Shown here: in pieces, positions 43,236 to 51,610 of the stretch
How positions within the stretch are numbered: the first letter of the stretch is position 1
Layout: each line of letters begins with the position of its first letter
Origin: Mariniblastus sp.
GTDB lineage: Bacteria > Planctomycetota > Planctomycetia > Pirellulales > Pirellulaceae
NCBI GenBank assembly: GCA_023300235.1
Contig: JALZWN010000061.1
Coordinates: 1-51,610 of the forward strand
Direction: 5' to 3'
DNA: 51,610 nucleotides
The notes under the pieces: generated by a model
The model's database searches: none
What the model was told of the DNA's origin: nothing
The model's input: only the letters and a program-made list of their open reading frames with translations
Made by a program: the position numbers and the translations under genes

Positions 43236-45146
43236 TTACTGGATGGTCCCTTGAGCTTCGATTTTTTGAAGCATTTGTCTGTTTTGTTGCTGTTGTTCAA
43301 GCGGTAGCTTATTCAGTTTTATGTCGATAATGTCTTGCTCGGCAGTCGCGGCAGCTCGGTCGCCCATGAACTGATAGCAAGTTTTAATTCGTTGGTGCAG
43401 GATTAGTTCATCGGGGTTGGTTTCTAGGATGATTCGAAAGTCGTCGATCGCCTTTTGAAATTCCTTTTGTCGGAATGCATAGGTTCCTCGTAGCATTCGA
43501 ATTCTAACTGCTTCGGGGTAGGTTCGCAGTGACTCGGTCATCATGGTTTCGAAGTTTTCGAGTTTGTTTTGTTTCGAAAGGATGTTCAGTTCAAAAAGCT
43601 TGCTGATTAATTCTCGAGTCGAGGGGTCGAATTGTTGAGCGATTGTCCAAGACTTAATCGCCGATTCATTTTCGCCGATATGGAATTCATGCACGCCGAT
43701 CATTGAGTTCAGGAATCCAGAGTATCTTGTTTCGACGCAAGCCCGCCGCAACCATTCTATTTTAATGGGGACTGCGTCGCCCGGTTCGGATAGTCCAAGT
43801 TGACGGGCGAGCTGAATGGTTGGTTTGTCGTTTTCTTTTCCAACAAACTGGGTCAGCAGTACGTAGTTCGAGGGCTCAATAGGATTTGAGCGAACGGCAT
43901 CACAAAGGTAGAAGAAACGCTTTTTGTACATCTCAAAATCATCAAACTTGTTGATCGATAACGCAGCTTTTCTGAACGTGAATGATTTCGCTTTGATGAT
44001 CCCTTGTTTTGTTGCTGGAGACTCTGCGAGCTTCAGCCCTTGGTTGGCAATGTCTACGGCAAAATCAAACTGTTGAATTTCGCTCGCCGAATTGATAAGT
44101 AACAGCCAAAGTGGAAGCGAGTCTGAGTTGTATCGCTTGGCAACGTTAAGCAACGATGAGATTCGTGCTTTGACACGAAAAACTTCGGTATCAACGGAGT
44201 ACTTTTCTGGTGCAACTGCCGCAAGCTGTTTTCGGATCAGCACTGAAGGGTTTAGGATCGAGATTTTAATCGAGCTGTTGGTCCGGCTTTCGGTCTCGTC
44301 GTCAATGATTTCACGAAATATCTCGTCTGATTTTTCTAGGTAGTTAAGGCGTTCGCCGGATTCTTCTTCTAGAAGGTTGGCGTAAAGCATGTACGTTTTG
44401 GCGAGTTGAGCTTTGCCAGCCAAGTTTTCTGGGTCAGCGGCGATGGCCATGGCTAGGTGTTTTTCGATCAACCCAAGCGATGATTTGAGTCCTTCTGCCG
44501 TTGTGTAGCGGGAGAAGTAATTGGCTCGCCAGAGATGGGCTTCTAAGTGTCCCTGTTCATCGTCAGGTGCGATACTCTTCATCGTGTCATTGGCAAGCAA
44601 TAGTTTGCCGGTTCGCGCTTGAGAAAGGCCCAGTTGGTACTTTAGATCAACGTCTTGGGGATCGATTTCTACCAATTTTTGGCTGTATGCTAGTGCCGAT
44701 TTCGCGAATGTATCGACCTCAGCTTGGAGCGAGTCTTTGTCAGTTTGTAGCGATGCTTGTTGAAGGAGATTTTGAGACAGCGTGAAGTTTTCTTGGTTGA
44801 ATTTGCAGTAGCCTTTGTTGACGGAGACCCTTTGGGTGTCGCTGCGAAATTTATCTGCAAATACCCAAGCTCCGAGCAAACCGACCAGTGTAAAAAAAGC
44901 TGGCACGCCTAAGATCGCAGCCGTACCAGATCGAGAGGTTGGCCAGTTTTGTACCATCAAGCTCAAAAAGCCGCTCAGCAATCGGAATGGTATCATCGCC
45001 AGCGTCATCGCGCGAACAACGATCGAGTCGTCTTGAAGGCGGTCTTCAACCCTGCTTAGGTCTTGGATAAAAAGACTGATGGTGCGAAAGGGAGAGCTTA
45101 GGAAGTCAAAAATGACCTCAAAAAATTCGGACTTTTCAGAATGCAT
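43236..45146 (-). CDS. membrane-anchored TPR protein, paralogue of the next gene
   Basis: 636 residues. A membrane helix at about 76-96 (AAILGVPAFFTLVGLLGAWVFADKF) follows an N-terminal cytoplasmic or amphipathic stretch; from about 125 to the end there are TPR-like helical pairs, with a C-terminal TPR (GTYAFRQKEFQKAIDDFRIILETNPDEL). The segment IAPDDEQGHLEAHLWRA closely matches IAPEDNPGHLEAHLYLA in the neighbouring protein. It is the second gene of a likely two-gene unit, 68 bp downstream of it. The role may be scaffold assembly at the inner membrane; partners are unknown. Confidence 0.82.
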   Translation of the reverse strand: MHSEKSEFFEVIFDFLSSPFRTISLFIQDLSRVEDRLQDDSIVVRAMTLAMIPFRLLSGFLSLMVQNWPTSRSGTAAILGVPAFFTLVGLLGAWVFADKFRSDTQRVSVNKGYCKFNQENFTLSQNLLQQASLQTDKDSLQAEVDTFAKSALAYSQKLVEIDPQDVDLKYQLGLSQARTGKLLLANDTMKSIAPDDEQGHLEAHLWRANYFSRYTTAEGLKSSLGLIEKHLAMAIAADPENLAGKAQLAKTYMLYANLLEEESGERLNYLEKSDEIFREIIDDETESRTNSSIKISILNPSVLIRKQLAAVAPEKYSVDTEVFRVKARISSLLNVAKRYNSDSLPLWLLLINSASEIQQFDFAVDIANQGLKLAESPATKQGIIKAKSFTFRKAALSINKFDDFEMYKKRFFYLCDAVRSNPIEPSNYVLLTQFVGKENDKPTIQLARQLGLSEPGDAVPIKIEWLRRACVETRYSGFLNSMIGVHEFHIGENESAIKSWTIAQQFDPSTRELISKLFELNILSKQNKLENFETMMTESLRTYPEAVRIRMLRGTYAFRQKEFQKAIDDFRIILETNPDELILHQRIKTCYQFMGDRAAATAEQDIIDIKLNKLPLEQQQQNRQMLQKIEAQGTIQ

Positions 45147-45214
45147 CGTGATGGGCTTGCGACAAGGTTGAGATTGGAAAGACGTACAGCTCAGGGTTAC
45201 TTGTTTTTGGCAGA

Positions 45215-46978
45215 TTAGTTTTGGCCAGATTCAATCTGCTTTACTCGTTGGGCCCAAACTTCGGCCAACTCGTTTTGGCCGTTTGCCTTGTAGCATTCAA
45301 CCAATATTTTTGAGATGCCTAGGTCGCGCGGGCGCTCGATCAATGCTTTCAAAAGCTGAGCCGTTGCGGCAGCGTATTGGCCGCTTGCGACTGCTAGGTC
45401 TCCATTTTCTTCGGAAATTTTCCCCAGCTCCAATAAGGCTCGGCCCTTCGTATCATAAAAGTGAGTCAAGAACTCGGGCCGAAGATTCGCTCCTTGGGCG
45501 TTTAGAATCGCTCGGTCGATTAGCTTTAATGCTTCTCTAGGATCGGGGTCGGAGCGTATCAAGTAAACGTAGGCAAGGTTGTTGAGGTACTCGCCGTTGA
45601 GCGGGTTTTTTTGAGATGCTCTGGCGATGCGTTTGGTGGCTTCCAAATAATCCTTGTTGGCCAAAGCTTGTGTGCCAAGAATATTCTCAACCGAAGCGGG
45701 AGCCTTTTCGCCCGGTTGGTAGATTTCTTCAGATTGCTCTGCAATTCCTGGGACGTCGGAACTTCTAATTCGAACGATGTGTTCAAGGATTTTTTGGTTG
45801 GCTGGGTCGAACCGATAGCCAGCTCGAAGAAAACCCATCATCTCCGAAGCGTTTTCAGCGGTGACGGTTCCTATCGCTCGAAAGCGAAGTTCTTGGCCGA
45901 TCGCCAATAAACGCGTGGCCCATAACTGGACGTTGCTATCCTCTGGAAACCTCGCGGTTTCTTCATTAATGATCTTGTCCGCAGCATCGACGTTGTCCAA
46001 GCGATGCATGCAGTCGACTAAGTAGGTCGCGCACTTAGTCCGACGGTCTGACGAACCGGTTGTCTCAGATAGTTGATTAGACAAACGCTCTCTTGCACTG
46101 TGCAGAACCGTTAGGTTCTGGCCAATCTCACCCAGCTGGATGTTGAGCTGGCAGAGCTGTGGGTAAACGAACGGATCTGTATCAAACAGTTTTTGGAGAT
46201 GCTCCTTTGCGTCATCGTATTTGCCAAACTTCTGAGCAATCAGCACTTTCATGCTAAGTGCAGACGTGTTGCCTTCGTCTCGGACAAGCGCGTGGTTTAA
46301 GTGAAGATCGGCGAGCCGTAGTCCCGCAAATCGTTCCCGAGCAGATTTTGCCGTTTTTGGCATGGAAGCTTTCGCTAGATACAAATGTGCTTCAAGGTGT
46401 CCCGGGTTATCTTCGGGCGCGATCTGCTTCATGATCGCGACGCCTTGTTCTTTTAGACTTTTCGCACGCTCACCGCGGATTTGAATCTCTTGTTTACTTG
46501 TCGCCGGCGAGATGGACATCAACTCGCTTTTCGTAAAAAAAGTTCCCGCCAACTGGAACTGATGCTTTGCCTGGTCGGGAGCCAGCGAATGAAGTTTGCT
46601 CAACAAGATTTGCTTTGACTTAAGAAGTTCTGCTAACTGACTACGAAGGTCGGCGATTTCTTCAGTGTCGAAATCAAGCTTCTTGTTGTTGGCCCGTGCC
46701 ATCTGGAACTCTTGGGACAGCTCGCCCTTGAGTGCTGATTCTTTCTTGGAAATTTCTTCCACTCGGTCTTCGTATTTCTGGATTAAAGTTTTTCCCGCGT
46801 TTAACTCTCCAACGATCAGGAACAACAATCCGAACATCGCAAAAACGAGTGCCGGAATTCCAAAGTACAACGCTTGGCCTGAATCATCACTGCGTCGAAC
46901 CATCAGCGAAGAAAAAATTCCGTTTTCACCGAAAAAGAAGAGGACGGGAGAAAGCAAAATGTTAAGGAATTGTGACAT
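45215..46978 (-). CDS. membrane-anchored TPR protein with coiled coil
   Basis: 587 residues. An N-terminal amphipathic stretch, then a membrane helix at about 37-58 (LYFGIPALVFAMFGLLFLIVG), a coiled coil at about 65-125 (KYEDRVEEISKKESALKGELSQ), and TPR-like repeats to the end. The GHLEAHL segment after the coiled coil is shared with the gene at 43236. No signal peptide cleavage site is visible; orientation is uncertain. First gene of the pair. Confidence 0.82.
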   Translation of the reverse strand: MSQFLNILLSPVLFFFGENGIFSSLMVRRSDDSGQALYFGIPALVFAMFGLLFLIVGELNAGKTLIQKYEDRVEEISKKESALKGELSQEFQMARANNKKLDFDTEEIADLRSQLAELLKSKQILLSKLHSLAPDQAKHQFQLAGTFFTKSELMSISPATSKQEIQIRGERAKSLKEQGVAIMKQIAPEDNPGHLEAHLYLAKASMPKTAKSARERFAGLRLADLHLNHALVRDEGNTSALSMKVLIAQKFGKYDDAKEHLQKLFDTDPFVYPQLCQLNIQLGEIGQNLTVLHSARERLSNQLSETTGSSDRRTKCATYLVDCMHRLDNVDAADKIINEETARFPEDSNVQLWATRLLAIGQELRFRAIGTVTAENASEMMGFLRAGYRFDPANQKILEHIVRIRSSDVPGIAEQSEEIYQPGEKAPASVENILGTQALANKDYLEATKRIARASQKNPLNGEYLNNLAYVYLIRSDPDPREALKLIDRAILNAQGANLRPEFLTHFYDTKGRALLELGKISEENGDLAVASGQYAAATAQLLKALIERPRDLGISKILVECYKANGQNELAEVWAQRVKQIESGQN

Positions 46979-47522
46979 GGTTCAACTAGCTTAAAAAGCG
47001 ATCGATGTGGGATACCAAAGAATCGGAACTGGAACGGTTCCATCTTAAACCAAACCCACACGACTCTCTACATCAGAAGCCAGTTCTATCGAGAACTTCG
47101 TCTCCAGGGATTCTTCGATGGGCACGCTTAATTTGTACGCAATGTCACTAATTATGGTGGATTAAACCGAAACGTTGATCCGCTCGAAGCCCGAAGGGGC
47201 GGGCAGGCCACAGCACTGTTTTCATCGGGCAAGCCGTTTGAAACTGGTGTGTTGTCGCGGGGCGGGTAAGTTTGGAACGCCCCCGATGACGGTTGTTTCG
47301 TTGCGTTGGCAGGCCAGAGCAGTAGCGGACGCGTGTTCAATTCGTGTGGCTTTGGGGGGAGTGGGTGGTTTCAGTTGGCTGCGTAACTGATTCGAAGCAG
47401 AAATTCCATAGATCCGCCAAATTCGGAAGAATCGGCAAAAGTTGCCAAGCGAGCCGGCCGAAAAACTGAGTGGGCAGTACCGTTTTGCCAACCAACGATC
47501 CTATTTGGCGTCGAAAAGACTG
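46979..47522. other. intergenic region between divergent genes
   Basis: 544 bp between the TPR gene and the porin-like gene. The frame of the latter is open from 47442 but has no signal there. Nothing else recognised. Confidence 0.45.
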
Positions 47523-49607
47523 ATGAAATACAAACTCAAAACTCGGTTATTCGCAGCATTAGCACTTTCGGGTGTTAGTTTTTATTGGCTTGCGTCGCCG
47601 GCGGTAGCTCAGCATGACGATTTTGGCTTTATTCGGCCTGCCGAACCAGTTCGCCAAACCGGTTTGGAGGTGAACGTTCCACCGATCACTCAAGCAAATC
47701 AACTAAATCAAGCAATGGCTGAGCGAGCCTTAAGTTCTAGGTCGTTGCAGCCTTCCAGCGGAGTTCGTCCGCCAGCGGCTATGCCTTCGGTTGCAAACGC
47801 GCCCACATCACGGCGAAATTCATCTGCCTCCGCGCCGGTTCCGTTCGCATCGTCGAAGGTTTTTAACGGGGCTTACGTGGTCGAAGGTAATGCAGGCGTG
47901 GGAGATGCCCAGCAAGTGTCTTATCAGCAACCGGTTCAAGCGAACGACCCACCGCCAATTGTATCGAGTAGTAATGCCCGGCGAGGCTTGCCACCGGTTG
48001 TTCAGGGCGCCGGGGCCTCCGTTCCGCGGATAGTCCGGCCAATCGAACAAAACGAATTGCCACCGATTTTGCTTCCGATCCAAGCGAAGACCGTCTCGGG
48101 TGTGCCACCAATCGTGGCTCCCAGAACTAGCTCGGATCGAATGTTAGGTCCGATTCAAACAAGCGGTCAAAATAGTTCTCTGCTAACTGCTGATGGATCT
48201 TCGCTAAACGAGTCGTCCGAAGTTGAGCTGGCGGGTTTTCGTGCGGGGCCATTGGTGGTTCAAGAAGCGCCGCCGATCATCGGCCGCATCATTGAAGAGG
48301 GAATAGCAGGAGCCTTGCCGTCTGCGGGAAGCGGCACACGACCAGTCGATCCCGTATTGCCGCCTGCCGGTAGCAGTACACGTCCGATTGATCCAGCATT
48401 AAGCTTGCCGGGCAGTAGTGCTTTCCCAAGAGAAACTCCCGTCGATGCAGGCTCCGTTGCTCCTCGGTCAGTATTCGATCAAGCGTTGCCACTTCAGCAG
48501 CCAACAACACCGCGAGATACATTCTTCGGGCCCGTCGATCAGCAAGCGCCGGTCTACGGTGGGGGCTCGACATGTGGGGCTGGTGGTGGAAGTTGCGCTG
48601 GCAATGGCGGAGTTAGTGCCTGTTCATCGTGCGGCGAAAATGGATGTTTTGATCCAGAGGCCGTTGAAAATATATTCAACAGCAGCGGCTCAAATGCATA
48701 CGCTCGGCGTTACTTGATTGCAGAGGCGTTATACTTCGATCGCACCGAAGGTCAGATCACCAATTCAAACTTTGGTACGCTAAACGACTTCGATGCGGGC
48801 TTCGGGGCACGAATCACGGTTGGTGTTCGATCGGATTCGACTCAAGGGCGAGAATTTCAGTACTCAGGTATCGACTCGGCCCAGCAAGATCGTTTGGTGG
48901 TGCAAAACGATCCGATCATTCAAAGTCGCCTCGTGACAGATGGCGGATTGGTCGGAGCGAGTCTATCCGCGTTTTCTAATGCGACCAGACAAGAGGAGAC
49001 AAAGGAATCTTACTTCCACAGCTTAGAGTTCAATCGAGTCAAGTGGGGTTGGGACGTGTTGAAATCATATATTGGTTTCCGTTATCTGTACTTCGACGAT
49101 GAGTATTCGTTGATAAGTAGTCGACGTGCGTTTTCAGCTGCTGAAACCGGTGGGGTTTCGACTGCTGCTGAATCCGGTCAATTTGAAGTGTCGGCTATTA
49201 ACCACTTGTTTGGTCCTCAGATTGGCGGCGAGTTGTACTACGATGTCGGCTATCGATGGTCGCTTTCCGGTGTGAGTCGGGCGGGTGCTTATCTGAACCT
49301 GAGTCGTTTCGACACGCGGGTGACAAATAACTCCATCAATTTCCTTGACACCGAAGATACAAACGCGACGATTGCATTCACTTACGAAGCCGGCTTGAAC
49401 GCCAAGTACCGTTTGACGCAGCAGGCTCATTTCCGAATCGGTTACAATATCTTGTTAATTGATAACGTGTCGACGGTTTCGGATAATTTGGATGAGCGGA
49501 CGGTAGGTAGTCAAATTTTTGTAACTCCGACTCTTGGTTCTTCGGCATCAGATTCAGACAACGTATTCTTTCACGGGTTGTCTTTGGGTTTCGAAATTTA
49601 TCGATAG
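47523..49607 (+). CDS. BBP7-type outer-membrane porin with proline-rich and cysteine-rich front part
   Basis: 694 residues from ATG 47523 (signal peptide 1-30, ending AVAQ). Residues about 35-370 are Pro/Ser/Val-rich repeats of the PPI(V/A) type with low complexity; about 380-410 is a cysteine cluster (STCGAGGGSCAGNGG, then CSSCGENGC); from about 425 the sequence becomes a beta-barrel: RRYLIAEALYFDRTEGQ is the usual start of the planctomycete BBP7 porin, and the end (GLSLGFEIYR) is a barrel strand. I infer an outer-membrane porin whose long front may interact with the periplasm or cell wall. Terminator at 49637. Confidence 0.82.
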   Translation: MKYKLKTRLFAALALSGVSFYWLASPAVAQHDDFGFIRPAEPVRQTGLEVNVPPITQANQLNQAMAERALSSRSLQPSSGVRPPAAMPSVANAPTSRRNSSASAPVPFASSKVFNGAYVVEGNAGVGDAQQVSYQQPVQANDPPPIVSSSNARRGLPPVVQGAGASVPRIVRPIEQNELPPILLPIQAKTVSGVPPIVAPRTSSDRMLGPIQTSGQNSSLLTADGSSLNESSEVELAGFRAGPLVVQEAPPIIGRIIEEGIAGALPSAGSGTRPVDPVLPPAGSSTRPIDPALSLPGSSAFPRETPVDAGSVAPRSVFDQALPLQQPTTPRDTFFGPVDQQAPVYGGGSTCGAGGGSCAGNGGVSACSSCGENGCFDPEAVENIFNSSGSNAYARRYLIAEALYFDRTEGQITNSNFGTLNDFDAGFGARITVGVRSDSTQGREFQYSGIDSAQQDRLVVQNDPIIQSRLVTDGGLVGASLSAFSNATRQEETKESYFHSLEFNRVKWGWDVLKSYIGFRYLYFDDEYSLISSRRAFSAAETGGVSTAAESGQFEVSAINHLFGPQIGGELYYDVGYRWSLSGVSRAGAYLNLSRFDTRVTNNSINFLDTEDTNATIAFTYEAGLNAKYRLTQQAHFRIGYNILLIDNVSTVSDNLDERTVGSQIFVTPTLGSSASDSDNVFFHGLSLGFEIYR

Positions 49608-49636
49608 GTCTCGGGTAGTACATCTTGAACAAATCG

Positions 49637-49665
49637 AAGCTGTCGCCCTGCGGCAGCTTTTTTTT
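49637..49665 (+). terminator. intrinsic terminator after the porin gene
   Basis: Nine-base-pair stem (AAGCTGTCG with one G-T pair), loop CCCTG, then a run of eight T. Confidence 0.85.
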
Positions 49666-49771
49666 GTTGAGTTGCCGGTCTAGTCAAAACAGATGAAGCC
49701 GGTAGCAGTCTCGCTAAGATGGTAGCGGGAGTAAGGCGGCTTGGGGTGTCCACAAATGGCGAAAGAATTTT

Positions 49772-50191
49772 ATGGATGAAATGACGAAGCAAACCTCAGG
49801 TAACTTTGGTTTGGTCGGTTTTGATCACCTCACGCTGGTCGTGGCAAACGTGGGCAACAGCCGTAAGTTTTACGTTGATCAACTTGGGTTCGAGGAAGCC
49901 GCTAGACCGGACTTCGATTTCCCAGGTGCATGGTTCAAGATTGGCCAGTCAATGATTCACGTGACGGAGTCCGATGAGCTATCGGGTAAGGCTGGATGGG
50001 GCGATCGGTCGGTCGGGCGTGCCAGTCGTGGGCATCATATTGCTTATCTGACCAGCGATTTCGAGCAAGCGGTGCGTGCGATTGAGCATTATGGAATCGA
50101 AATTGCCAGTGGGCCGCAGATTCGGCCTGATGGTGCGAATCAAGTTTACATCTACGATCCAGATCGGCACTTGGTGGAGATTTGCAGTTGA
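49772..50191 (+). CDS. VOC-superfamily (glyoxalase-like) protein
   Basis: 139 residues. Two beta-alpha-beta-beta-beta modules: GFDHLTLVVANVGNSRKFYVDQLGFE (17-41) and GHHIAYLTSDFEQAVRAIEHYGIE. Metal-site candidates H19, H89 and E136 (HLVEICS) are in the usual places, with the typical YDPDRHLVEI ending. Such proteins serve as isomerases, dioxygenases or antibiotic-resistance enzymes; the role cannot be told here. A 15-bp repeat follows the stop codon. Confidence 0.88.
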   Translation: MDEMTKQTSGNFGLVGFDHLTLVVANVGNSRKFYVDQLGFEEAARPDFDFPGAWFKIGQSMIHVTESDELSGKAGWGDRSVGRASRGHHIAYLTSDFEQAVRAIEHYGIEIASGPQIRPDGANQVYIYDPDRHLVEICS

Positions 50192-50192
50192 A

Positions 50193-50252
50193 CGACAGTT
50201 TTCGGAGCGACAGTTTTCGGTGCGGCAGTTTTCGGTGCGGCAGTTTTTGATG
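50193..50252. repeat. four 15-bp tandem repeats
   Basis: Units start at 50193, 50208, 50223 and 50238 (CGACAGTTTTCGGAG and variants), plus a partial TGGCAG. It begins two bases after the VOC gene stop and ends about 46 bp before the next gene. Confidence 0.92.
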
Positions 50253-50298
50253 TGGCAGAGCGGTTTGCGGTTCCGATGGCAAGCGATAGAATAACGGC

Positions 50299-50805
50299 AT
50301 GAGCGAAACAAATCCCAAAACGACTCACCCTGGTGGCGATGAGAATCAATCGCTTGTTAATCGTGTGACCAAACGATTTGGCGGGCGGCATCTCATTTTT
50401 CGAACGCAAACGCAATCGGGGTGGCGGATTCTACCGAGGTCGTACGCTTTAGTATCCGACTTTGCTGGCCCCGTTTGGTTCTTCTACGGGCTTGGCCAAA
50501 TCTGGGTCACCCACAAGATTTTTAAACGGTACGATGGGTGGATCGCTCGCGTCCCAAGGGTCGGTAGCAGCAAGCTGACCGCGCTGTTGACGAATCTCGA
50601 ATCCGCGTTGACCGAGTTCACTAACCATTGCAACGAAAACGGAATCGAAGGCACTGTGGTACTTGAGCCTAGCCTAATCGAGTTTCATTGGACGTTTGGC
50701 TACTCGCTAGAAAAAGAAAAAATGAAACCCGAGCAGTCCGATACCCTCGAGTTGGAATTTCGCAAATTAGTCGATGCGTTCGTTGCCAGCCAAAAAATAA
50801 AGTAG
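50299..50805 (+). CDS. protein of unknown function
   Basis: 168 residues, no signal peptide, no recognised domain. An aromatic central stretch (GPVWFFYGLGQIWVTHKIFKRYDGWIARV, about 57-85) may be partly membrane-associated; a helical region (about 90-115) follows. A start ATG at 50299 without Shine-Dalgarno sequence. I do not recognise it. Confidence 0.55.
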   Translation: MSETNPKTTHPGGDENQSLVNRVTKRFGGRHLIFRTQTQSGWRILPRSYALVSDFAGPVWFFYGLGQIWVTHKIFKRYDGWIARVPRVGSSKLTALLTNLESALTEFTNHCNENGIEGTVVLEPSLIEFHWTFGYSLEKEKMKPEQSDTLELEFRKLVDAFVASQKIK

Positions 50806-50884
50806 CGATCGGTTGGACGGAAGTATTGCGACCATGGATCTGGGTGGTCATATGCCTCCCCGGGCAAAAGTGCTTCGAGCCGTT

Positions 50885-51130
50885 TTGTGCCCCGCAGATA
50901 TTTCTGGTAAGTAAACGGCCAGGTCTTTTGTGTTGGGCGTGTTGGAGAAGATCCGGGGTGCGAAGCCGAGTTGCTGCGTCTGTTGGCGATGTGAACGCAA
51001 ATGCCGGTACGAATGCGCAAGCGAGTGAATCTCGGGTTGGGCTAACTAAACTGGGCCACCGTCTTGTTTTGGGGAACACCCGAAATCGAAATTAACGGAG
51101 CGGTAAAGGCTTGGAGTGGCGCTGTCAATT
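50885..51130. repeat. dispersed non-coding repeat, copy B
   Basis: Counterpart of 34005-34275 in the same orientation; both follow a gene end and neither carries a transposase. Confidence 0.8.
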
Positions 51131-51400
51131 CACTCGCTCGCGCGTTCGTGCTGGTATTGTCCATGCCGCTGCGTCCCCAATGACTTGTGGGGTATAGGAA
51201 AGGCGTCGAGCCGCTCATCTGCCCCGGTCAGGCTGGAAGTGCAATCGGGCACTCGCTTTGTTCTTCCGGGGGTTATTGGCAGCGGCGAATAATTTCGGGA
51301 CGCTTCCTTTCAATGGGTAGTGTTTTTTCAGCGTTGAGAACGCTTGCCGATAGCAACGAAAGAAAATCGTTTAAGCCCAAGGGGCTGGCAGTTTTTCTAG

Positions 51401-51582
51401 CCCAGCCTAAAAATCGAAGATTTGCAAGGCTGGGTTGGGATGCATTCCGACGCACAAAGGACCAACGGTCCGGCAGTTTAATGGTACTACGGTAGGTTCG
51501 ATAACTGCCGGGCCGTTGGCCCTTTGAATCTATCTTGCGATGCTGACCCAGCCCTGCGGAACTTTCAGTTCCTTCGGCTGGG
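51401..51582. repeat. nested stem-loop repeat cluster
   Basis: Hairpin 1, 51401-51434: CCCAGCCT/AGGCTGGG around a second stem AAATC/GATTT. Hairpin 2, 51547-51582: CCCAGCC/GGCTGGG around GGAACT/AGTTCC. Between them 24-nt arms (51455-51478 and 51503-51526) are reverse complements at 22 of 24, and each holds its own mini-hairpin, GGACC-AAC-GGTCC and GGGCC-AAC-GGCCC. Confidence 0.85.
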
Positions 51583-51610
51583 CTAGAGAAATGGCCAGGC
51601 CCTTGGCCTT

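Larger units (their letters stand above)
50806..51610. other. non-coding region rich in repeats, to the window edge
   Basis: 805 bp. The dispersed repeat copy B (50885-51130), two stem-loops (51401-51434 and 51547-51582) and an inverted repeat pair (51455-51478 with 51503-51526). Frames of up to 136 codons on either strand have no domain. Confidence 0.7.

Noticed and set aside
50669..51495. frames on both strands over the right-edge repeats
   Set aside because: They follow the repeat sequence and have no recognised domain.

Overview
The window looks like a chromosomal segment from a planctomycete, most likely of the Rhodopirellula/Pirellulaceae type. The pointers are a porin of the planctomycete BBP7 type, a zinc-ribbon membrane protein of the MJ0042 kind, a Tat-exported Gfo/Idh/MocA oxidoreductase, a pyrophosphate-type phosphofructokinase, an ABC-2 permease fused to a CPBP protease, a long-form RecQ, many starts with a weak or absent Shine-Dalgarno sequence, GTG starts, and gene-poor intergenic stretches full of short tandem and inverted repeats. 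No phage, insertion sequence, toxin-antitoxin pair or CRISPR array was seen.

Layout. 1-395 is a 102-bp tandem array cut by the window edge. 0.4-7.3 kb holds a TatD-type hydrolase, a small unknown gene, an exported protein, three calcineurin-type phosphoesterases, tsaB and a histidine-rich lipoprotein. 7.6-16 kb is mostly minus strand: a LolCDE-like ABC pair, cutC-like, PPi-phosphofructokinase, accC, accB and an M24 aminopeptidase. 16-18 kb has a zinc-ribbon membrane protein and a CoA-binding protein on the plus strand. 18.6-24.9 kb (minus) carries a one-domain asparaginase homologue, ftsH and a long recQ. 25-28.2 kb (plus) is a NatA/NatB-like pair whose permease ends in a CPBP protease. An FHA protein, a YhcC-type radical SAM protein and tRNA-Cys with its own promoter and terminator follow. 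30.4-33.9 kb has an APC permease, an exported secretin-N-like protein and a HEAT/TPR protein. 34.4-38.1 kb is an envelope block (DUF481 barrel, a lipoprotein, a Wza-like export lipoprotein, strong terminator). 38.2-42.8 kb (minus) has an RtcB-like ligase, the Tat oxidoreductase and DoxX. 43.2-47 kb has two paralogous membrane-anchored TPR proteins. 47.5-50.8 kb has the BBP7-like porin, a VOC protein and an unknown protein. 50.8-51.6 kb is non-coding repeat sequence.

How the genes work together. Most of the window is housekeeping: fatty-acid precursor synthesis (accBC), glycolysis (PPi-PFK), tRNA modification (tsaB), tRNA-Cys, membrane proteolysis (ftsH), recombination (recQ) and lipoprotein or ABC export. 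The right half is rich in cell-envelope genes, as expected for a double-membraned planctomycete with a complex surface. No complete new defence or biosynthetic system could be demonstrated. The most unusual items are the repeats (the 102-bp array, a dispersed repeat at 34.0 and 50.9 kb, covarying hairpins at the right edge, two adjacent 13-bp arrays), the TPR paralogue pair, the standalone asparaginase N-domain, the rebuilt RecQ, and a probable CTG start in the doxX-like gene.
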